From contig NZ_ATVL01000009.1 of assembly GCF_000420705.1 (NCBI RefSeq), forward strand, positions 186,001-250,000: a stretch of DNA of 64,000 nucleotides. The letters run 5' to 3'. Origin of the DNA: Hymenobacter norwichensis DSM 15439 (GTDB lineage: Bacteria > Bacteroidota > Bacteroidia > Cytophagales > Hymenobacteraceae). Below, one piece after another: positions 59,201 through 64,000 of the stretch (positions are counted from its first letter, which is position 1; each line of letters begins with the position of its first letter). The notes beneath the pieces are model-generated. The model did not search any database. It worked only from the letters and a program-made list of their open reading frames with translations, and was not told the origin of the DNA. Position numbers and translations under genes: made by a program.

Positions 59201-59473
59201 TTGCGGCCCATTCTGATGACCTCCTTCGCCTTTATTGCGGGCTTGGTGCCGCTGGTAATTGCCAGCGGGGCCGGTGCCTTAGGCAACCGCTCCATCGGGA
59301 CGGCGGCGGCGGGCGGCATGCTCATCGGTACGCTGTTCGGTATGGTGCTCATTCCGGGGCTGTACGTGCTGTTTGCTTCCTTCGAGAAAGTAAAAAACTT
59401 GGACGACAACGAGTTGGAAGAAGCACCGGAAGTGAAAGAGGTGCGGGAAGAACGGCAGCTGGTGGCGCATTAG
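56279..59473 (+). CDS. RND efflux permease, HAE1 family
   Basis: A 1064-residue AcrB/MexB-like proton/drug antiporter. It starts MFNIFIRRPILSLVISVFLV with 12 TM helices expected (TM1, TM2-6 around residues 340-540, TM7-12 at the end). Proton relay: LAIGIVVDNAIVVVEAV, where AcrB's Asp407-Asp408 pair reads Asp-Asn, a variant seen in other family members, and Lys940-equivalent in MLVGLLGKNAILIIEFA. Porter loops include GAFLSLKLLGLENNIYAQV. The substrate is probably hydrophobic compounds rather than metals (no CusA Met clusters noticed). Coupled to the adaptor and the TolC-like gene. Confidence 0.95.
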   Translation: MFNIFIRRPILSLVISVFLVLLGGLALFTLPITQFPDIVPPSVTVTAKYTGANAEVCAKAVATPLERAINGVPGMTYMNSVSSNNGVTLITVFFKVGTDPDLAAVGVQNRVTTILDELPEEVIKAGVTTEKEVNSMLLYLNVTSDDKAVGEKFIYNFADINVLQELKRIDGVGFAEIMGSREYSMRVWVKPDRMAAYDVGTDEIVAAIRAQNVEAAPGKSGESSGADKAQSMQYVLRYTGKFFEPEEYRNIVVRANADGSVLRLREVADVEFGSLTYSMASKTDGRPSAAIMLKQRPGSNASDVIANVKTRMAELQETSFPPGMKYSIAYDVSRFLDASIHEVLRTLVEAFLLVFVIVYLFLQDWRSTLIPALAVPVALVGTLFFMQTLGFSINLLTLFALVLAIGIVVDNAIVVVEAVHAKMQEKHLPARAATFEAMGEISSSLIAITLVMSAVFIPVSFMDGPVGVFYRQFSLTLAIAIVISGVNAVTLTPALCALLLKHTPVAEGEQPKGLMNRFFAGFNKRYDALAGRYQGLLRAIAGRRMVTLLVLVGFCAATWGVNKILPSGFIPTEDQGMVYVNVTTPAGATVERTEAVLDEVQRIASKLGPVESVSTLAGYSLVNEVAGSSYGMGMINLKAWDQREQSVTEFIAELEEKTKGISDADIQFLPPPTVPGFGNSSGFELRLLDKSGTGDLQKTAAVSQTFLAALRQDPAIGGAFTSFDPNFPQYLIHVDQDMAAKKGVTVDAAMSTLQTLMGSYYASNFIRFGQMYKVMVQAGPEYRSRPEDLLALHVKNDRGEMVPFSTFVKLERVFGPDQLTRYNMYTSAMLNGDSAPGYSSGDAISAIERVAAKELPRGYAYEWSGMTREQILSGDQALYVFGVVLIFVYLLLAAQYESLLLPLPVLLSLPTGIFGAFLSLKLLGLENNIYAQVALVMLVGLLGKNAILIIEFAEQRRRAGASVLTAAVEGAVSRLRPILMTSFAFIAGLVPLVIASGAGALGNRSIGTAAAGGMLIGTLFGMVLIPGLYVLFASFEKVKNLDDNELEEAPEVKEVREERQLVAH

Positions 59474-59528
59474 GCTGGCCCTGGCTGCCCACGTCCGCTC
59501 CCTTGTTAACTGAAATTCACCTTTGTTT

Positions 59529-60971
59529 ATGCGTCTGATTTCCTTTTTGTTAGCTGCTTCCGCTTTGTTGGCCACCGGCTGCCGGGTAGCGGCTCCTGCC
59601 GAGCCAACGGCCAGCACGCCGCTGCCGGCCGCCTTCACCCCGCAAGGCACAACCACCGATACTCTCCACGCCGGGGCCCAGCCGTGGCGGCAGTTTTTCC
59701 AGGACCCCGCCCTAACCGCTCTCATCGACACGGCCCTGCATCAGAACCTGGACTTGCAAATAGCCATGCAGCGCGTAGAAACTGCCCGGGCGCAATACCT
59801 GGTGCGGCGCGGTGCCTTGCTGCCTACTGTGTCTGCCGCTGCCTCAGCCAGCGGCGACCGGTTCGGGCGCTACACCCTGAACGGCGTGGGTAACTTCGAC
59901 ACCAACCTCTCGCCGAATATCGATGGGCAGCAGCGCATCCCGGGCCCGGTTACGCCGGAGTTTTTCGTGGGGCTGCGCAGCTCCTGGGAAATCGACATCT
60001 GGGGTAAGTTGAAGCAGCGCCGCCGAGCTGCCTACCTGCGCGTGCTGGCCTCAGAGCAAGGCCGCTACCTCGTCACGACCAACGTGGTAGCCGAGGTGGC
60101 CCGCCTCTACTACGAGCTACTCACGGCCGATAACCAACTGGCCGTGCTGGACCGCAATATTGCTTTCCAGCAGGAAGCGCTCAAGCTGATGCGCATTCAG
60201 AAGCTGGCCGGCCGCGCCACTGAGCTGGCCGTGCAGCAGTTTGCGGCCCAGGTAGCCCGCACCGAAAGCTTGGCCCACGAAGCCCGGCAGCGCATAACCG
60301 AAGCGGAAACTGGCCTCAACCAACTACTGGGGCGCTATCCGCGTACCATCACCCGCGGGCAGCCACTGCCCCAGCAGGTACTGCCCGAGCGCCTGCGTGC
60401 CGGGGTGCCCGCCACCGCCCTGCTGCGCCGCCCCGACGTGCGCCAGGCCGAGCTGGAACTGCAAGCCAGCCGCGCCGACGTAGACGCGGCCCGTGCTGCT
60501 TTCCTGCCTGCCCTTACGCTTACGCCCTACTTGGGCTTCAATTCCTACCGCACCGCTACCCTGTTCGACCCCACCTCGTTGGCGTACGGCGCGCTGGCCG
60601 GCCTCACTGGGCCGCTACTCAACCGTGCCCAGTTCAAGGCTGATTTTCGGTTGGCCACGGCCGGCAGCTACGAGGCATACTACCGCTACCAGCAGTCGTT
60701 GCAAACTGGCTTCCGGGAAGTGGTGAACGGCCTGCAAGGGCTGGAAAACTACCGCGCCGCCTCGGCAGCCCGCCAGCAGGAAGTGGAGCTGCTCAACAAG
60801 GCAGTGGCTACGTCCAATAAGCTGTTTGTGGCAGGCTACGCCACGTATCTGGAGGTAATTACGGCCCAACGCAGCGTACTCGAAGCGGAGCTGAGTTTGG
60901 CCGAGTCGCGGCAGGCGCAGTTGCAGCAAAGCGTGGGGCTGTACCGGGCGCTAGGAGGGGGCTGGCAGTAG
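59529..60971 (+). CDS. TolC/OprM-family outer-membrane efflux lipoprotein
   Basis: A 480-residue outer-membrane factor of the NodT/OprM type. Lipoprotein signal MRLISFLLAASALLATGC with Cys18. Two OEP repeats: LIDTALHQNLDLQIAMQRVE and LLRRPDVRQAELELQASRAD, each followed by the barrel-strand and long-helix pattern (SSWEIDIWGKLKQRRRAAYL; LTGPLLNRAQFKADFRLATA). It forms the trimeric exit duct for the pump. ATG at 59529; it is 55 bp after the permease gene and closes the operon. Confidence 0.94.
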   Translation: MRLISFLLAASALLATGCRVAAPAEPTASTPLPAAFTPQGTTTDTLHAGAQPWRQFFQDPALTALIDTALHQNLDLQIAMQRVETARAQYLVRRGALLPTVSAAASASGDRFGRYTLNGVGNFDTNLSPNIDGQQRIPGPVTPEFFVGLRSSWEIDIWGKLKQRRRAAYLRVLASEQGRYLVTTNVVAEVARLYYELLTADNQLAVLDRNIAFQQEALKLMRIQKLAGRATELAVQQFAAQVARTESLAHEARQRITEAETGLNQLLGRYPRTITRGQPLPQQVLPERLRAGVPATALLRRPDVRQAELELQASRADVDAARAAFLPALTLTPYLGFNSYRTATLFDPTSLAYGALAGLTGPLLNRAQFKADFRLATAGSYEAYYRYQQSLQTGFREVVNGLQGLENYRAASAARQQEVELLNKAVATSNKLFVAGYATYLEVITAQRSVLEAELSLAESRQAQLQQSVGLYRALGGGWQ

Positions 60972-61147
60972 TCGATGGTTGCTGGTTTGCTACCCACTCG
61001 GCCAGCACCTAGCCGTGAGGGACTTGCGGATCGGCTACTTTCTGGGTGAGCTGGCTTCGCTTAAGGGAAGAGTGATTGCCACGCTTATATAATCTTAACC
61101 TTCTAACTGCCAATGCTATGTACACTGATCTGTTAGTTCGCAAACCA

Positions 61148-61570
61148 ATGAAAACTAGCTATTCGCCATCTGCCATCTACGTAACTCGCCTGGACTACAC
61201 GCGGTTAATGGAACTGGTGCGCCAGCCACATCCGGAAACAGCAGCCGACCTGGTAGCAACGCTGGAACGAGAGCTTACCCGTGCTCATCTGGTTGATTCC
61301 TATGATATTCTGCCTGATGTGGTGACCATGAACTCGCGCATCAAACTGCGGGACCTGCACAGCCTCGATGAGTTGGAAATTACGCTGGTGTACCCATCGG
61401 CTGCCGACCCGGCCCGCCACCGCATTTCCATCCTTAGCCCGGTGGCCGTAGCCGTACTCGGCGCCCGCCTCGGTGACCAAGTCTGGTGGCCCTCCCCCGA
61501 GGGCCAGGCCAACTACTGGGTGGAAGCCATTCTGCACCAACCCGAGGCCGCCGGCGACTGGGTAAGCTAA
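61148..61570 (+). CDS. Rnk/GreA-like transcription factor
   Basis: A 140-residue protein resembling Rnk, the GreA/GreB relative that binds RNA polymerase's secondary channel. N-terminal short helix region (TRLMELVRQPHPETAADLVA) then LERELTRAHLVDSYDILPDV, VTMNSRIKLRDL and the GreA/B C-terminal domain (ISILSPVAVAVLGARLGDQV, NYWVEAILHQPEAAGDWV). The VTMNS motif is a hallmark of the group. The start at 61148 (MKTSYSPSAIY) gives the usual Rnk length; an ATG at 61118 would add ten residues. Confidence 0.88.
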   Translation: MKTSYSPSAIYVTRLDYTRLMELVRQPHPETAADLVATLERELTRAHLVDSYDILPDVVTMNSRIKLRDLHSLDELEITLVYPSAADPARHRISILSPVAVAVLGARLGDQVWWPSPEGQANYWVEAILHQPEAAGDWVS

Positions 61571-61673
61571 AGCCACAACGATAGTCAACTTTATATCTCC
61601 ACTTCAAACCACTCAGGGCGTGATGGCCCGCCCGACCAAGATGTTGCTTCGAGCATTTCTCTTGAGGTTCTTG

Positions 61674-61831
61674 GTACTTATTCAGGTGGTCTACGCTTGC
61701 TCCGTGCTGAAGCAAAAGGTTCTACAAGCCTAAAATTACCCTTTGCATGGAAGATGCTGGTTCAGAGAGCTGTATTGCCAGTGAATGTCGGCCAGTTCTA
61801 GGTTAATACCTTTCTTGATAAGAATCTCGCG
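61674..61831 (-). pseudogene. Ankyrin-repeat gene remnant
   Basis: Read on the minus strand, two ankyrin repeats are recognisable but broken by frameshifts and stops: REILIKKGINLELADIH, then after a one-base shift HGNTAL, an in-frame stop, and HAKGNFRLVE, then after a second shift LLLQHGASVDHLNKY. The consensus ankyrin pattern G-x-T-A-L ... G-N ... L-V-E-x-L-L-x-x-G-A is intact across frames, so this is decay rather than chance. The gap 61571-61877 holds nothing else that I can support. Confidence 0.75.
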
Positions 61832-61877
61832 TCTACAATCCCCCCTCTAGATTATGGAATAAGGTTATCGTACACTG

Positions 61878-64000
61878 CTAATACAAGGCAATTTTTTTGG
61901 TCACTGTTCCACGCGAGGTATGGATTACAAGCAGGCATAACCCTGTAGGATTACCCGCAAACGTTAACTGTAAACGGGGTTCTGTCTGGTGGCGAAGGTC
62001 AGCAGTAACTAGTAGCTGCCCGAGTGCACTGTATGCCTGCACCTGTTCAAGCGTAAAATCGGCGTGCTGCCATTCCAGAACTGCTGCGCCATGAGCTGGG
62101 TTTGGATATACTCGGATAGCGTCTTCTGGTAACAGATCAACCAACTGAAATAGTTGGCTGCTTTCGCTTCGCCCACCGATGCCTGCTACTGTCACGGGGC
62201 CTGGCTGGGCGCCTCGGGGCACCCGCACCACTGCGCTAGTAGTTGTAGCGCTTAAAACAGCTGCTCGCACGTTTCCAATGTAGAGGCTATCGGGCTGGCT
62301 ATCCACTAGAAAATTCGTGCCTGCTATGGTCAGGATTTCACCAACGCTCCCCCTAGTTGGAGAAAAGGAAACCACAGTGGGCGGCGGTAAGAAAGTGAAA
62401 TTGGTGGCCGACTGGGCCGTTCCGCCCGGGGTTACTACCTGTAGCCGGCCGGTTTGAGCATCCGCCAAAACGCGGGCCTGCAAGCTGGTTTCCGTTGTTT
62501 GCAATACCGCTGCGCTTCCGGCCCCCAGAGCTACCGTTGTGCGGGAAGGTGGTGCGAAGTTGCGCCCCATCACCGTAAGGATATCTCCCACTTTGCCACG
62601 GGCCGGACGAAAGTCGGTAATCGTAGGAGGATACCAGACTGTGAAATCCTGCGCACTCACTGTCCCACCACCCAAGGTCTTGAGTTGAATTTTGCCTGAC
62701 GTAGCACCCGCTGGCACCACCACTTGCAGCGCGGTGGCGGTAGCTTGCCGCACTGTTGCGGGTAGCCCGTTAAACCAAACCGTATCCTCAGCGGCAACAG
62801 CAGAAAAATGAGTGCCCGTGAGCGTTACCAGCGTGCCCTCTAACCCTTCAGTTGGAGCTATAGAAGTTAGCGTGGGAGCCTGATATACTGTGAAATTCAC
62901 GCTACGAGCTGTCCCATCGGCCGTTGCCACTTGCAGGCTACCGGTAGTAGCCCCGGTTGGTACACGCACAGTAAGGGTGGTGGCGGTGGCGGTAAGGGCG
63001 GGAGCTAGTACGCCATTGAAGCGAACCTGGTTTGCGGCGGTTGTAGGAGAAAAGCGTTGCCCAATCACCGTAACCATTGTACCAACGCGGCCTTGCGCTG
63101 GGGCAACCCGGGTGATAGTTGGCGAAACCACAATGTCTGAGTAGTTCAACGCTACAGCAGGGATTACCACCAATGGCATATCGTAAAGCCGGTTGATAGT
63201 GGAGTTGGTGCGAATGGGTGGATTGTAGTCGAAGAAAATGTCGGCGTAATTATCCACCTGCGCCCGGGGTGGCAGGCTCGCCTTGGGCTGTATACTGAAT
63301 TGCACAAAGCCATTGCTACCTGCGTCGTTGCGCACGCTGGGCGGTAGATTGATGTTGTCGAAAGTGAACGATACGATCAACCGGCCGCGGCCCGATACAC
63401 TCATCCGGTACGGGTGCGAGGCGGCTTCTACCCGCAACGTGCGTGGGTCCAGATCGGCAGCTAGCGTGTCCACTACCTCCACCCGGTAAGCATCGTCGTT
63501 GCCGGTGTTCTGAAAGCGGACCCGGTAATGCAGCGGCACGCCAGTGGGCGTGTAGTGTTGAGCGGTTACGCCGACGGGGTGTACCTGTTTGTCATTGGGG
63601 TCATATGAGTCAAGAATCGGCTGGCAGTCTTCCGCCGTTTCTGGGCTAGGAGGATGGTACGGCAAGGCGGGCAGGGTAGGGCTGGGCTGGCCTGGTGTTG
63701 CCAACCCGCGTACTTCCACCGTGGCACTGGCCACTCGTTGCGTTGGGTGGCCTACGGGCTGCTCGGCCTCCACCCGCACAACGGGTTGAGTGGCCGGAAT
63801 GCGCAGCACTAGGCTGTCGCCGGCTGCCAACGCGTATGGGTGCTGTAGCGCCAGCTGGCTGTTTTGATACACGCGTAAGGCTAGACTGTCGCTCATGCTG
63901 CCGGCACCTGTATTGCGGATCACAAACCGCGCCTGGTTGCCCGGCTGCGCATAACCCAGTACCTGCACCGAAGCGCGCGACCAAGTGGGCGGTGGCGGAT
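61878..64000 (-). CDS. IPT/TIG-repeat surface protein with T9SS type A sorting domain (5' end beyond window)
   Basis: The frame is open to the right edge; about 707 residues are visible. First part: GNQARFVIRNTGAGSMSDSL and YDPNDKQVHPVGV with HYRVRFQNTGNDDAYRVEVV, the DUF11/DUF7619-like domain common before T9SS tails in Bacteroidota. Then four IPT/TIG Ig-like repeats, recognised by the repeated pattern PTITRVAPAQGRVGTMVTV, PTLTSIAPTEGLEGTLVTL, PTITDFRPARGKVGDILTV and PTVVSFSPTRGSVGEILTI. C-terminus: AIRVYPNPAHGAAVLEWQ and GTVTKKIALY, a type A sorting domain. Secreted by T9SS; probably an adhesin or part of a larger enzyme whose N-terminus lies outside. Confidence 0.92.
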   Translation of the reverse strand, partial: PPPPTWSRASVQVLGYAQPGNQARFVIRNTGAGSMSDSLALRVYQNSQLALQHPYALAAGDSLVLRIPATQPVVRVEAEQPVGHPTQRVASATVEVRGLATPGQPSPTLPALPYHPPSPETAEDCQPILDSYDPNDKQVHPVGVTAQHYTPTGVPLHYRVRFQNTGNDDAYRVEVVDTLAADLDPRTLRVEAASHPYRMSVSGRGRLIVSFTFDNINLPPSVRNDAGSNGFVQFSIQPKASLPPRAQVDNYADIFFDYNPPIRTNSTINRLYDMPLVVIPAVALNYSDIVVSPTITRVAPAQGRVGTMVTVIGQRFSPTTAANQVRFNGVLAPALTATATTLTVRVPTGATTGSLQVATADGTARSVNFTVYQAPTLTSIAPTEGLEGTLVTLTGTHFSAVAAEDTVWFNGLPATVRQATATALQVVVPAGATSGKIQLKTLGGGTVSAQDFTVWYPPTITDFRPARGKVGDILTVMGRNFAPPSRTTVALGAGSAAVLQTTETSLQARVLADAQTGRLQVVTPGGTAQSATNFTFLPPPTVVSFSPTRGSVGEILTIAGTNFLVDSQPDSLYIGNVRAAVLSATTTSAVVRVPRGAQPGPVTVAGIGGRSESSQLFQLVDLLPEDAIRVYPNPAHGAAVLEWQHADFTLEQVQAYSALGQLLVTADLRHQTEPRLQLTFAGNPTGLCLLVIHTSRGTVTKKIALY

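Noticed and set aside
61571..61797. Plus-strand open frame directly after the Rnk-like stop, about 75 codons
   Set aside because: It has no usable start and no recognisable family, and it lies antisense to the readable ankyrin remnant, so read-through coding is unlikely.

Overview
The window reads as chromosomal DNA from a GC-rich Bacteroidota, most likely Hymenobacter or a close relative (inference). The support is: type IX secretion (T9SS) sorting domains of both type A (partial genes at both window edges) and type B (28606-31758), the latter beside a PorP/SprF gene; -7 elements of the TAnnTTTG form instead of a sigma70 -10 box; little Shine-Dalgarno signal and several TTG starts; and a gene stock typical of Cytophagales. 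I see no rRNA, phage, IS element or CRISPR array. Most of it is ordinary core genome with a few accessory patches.

Layout. 1-1165: 3'-truncated Asp-box propeller protein with a T9SS tail. 1307-4008: MOSC protein, then an iron-handling group (VIT1/CCC1 transporter, divergent Dps, iron-permease-like membrane protein). 4275-4356: tRNA-Leu(GAG). 4439-7421: NFACT protein, small lipoprotein, PhnP-like hydrolase. 7521-12018: single-domain response regulator and a 1348-residue hybrid histidine kinase ending in REC-Hpt. 12157-18000: glycosyltransferase, MiaA, barrel protein, PfkA, TerB-like protein, class III aminotransferase. 18093-19700: ECF sigma factor, one-TM putative anti-sigma protein and Spy/CpxP-like protein. 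19857-25508: hypothetical, DUF481 barrel, secreted DUF5060 glycosidase-like protein, zinc-ribbon protein, PhyH dioxygenase coupled to a secreted VWA protein. 27047-31758: Bcp, PorP/SprF and its type B T9SS cargo. 32284-42272: lipocalin, S9 peptidase, M23 peptidase, FAH hydrolase, M48 lipoprotein peptidase, small lipoprotein, alpha/beta hydrolase, Mpl. 42607: DnaB.

44315-52268 looks like a molybdenum neighbourhood: ModE-like DNA-binding protein, TonB-dependent receptor, Crp/Fnr regulator, then a three-subunit molybdo-flavoenzyme of the PaoABC type. 52431-60971 is a two-component system followed by a tripartite RND pump (small membrane protein, adaptor, permease, outer-membrane factor). 61148 onward holds an Rnk/GreA-like factor, a decayed ankyrin-repeat remnant, and a 5'-truncated IPT/TIG surface protein with a T9SS tail.

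The most unusual signal lies between the genes. Five intergenic segments (about 7427, 40803, 42311, 48868 and 56147) share one architecture: two inverted arms, each a degenerate tandem array with an exact 7-nt period. The heptamer word differs between elements (AGCTGTT twice, GATTGGT, AGTGCTT, and AGTAGTA/CTTAATA). Four of the five fill the gap between co-directional genes almost from stop codon to start codon, and two begin inside the last codons of the upstream gene. This could be an undescribed family of heptad-repeat gene-junction hairpins. A separate 42-bp near-perfect palindrome sits at 32872-32964.
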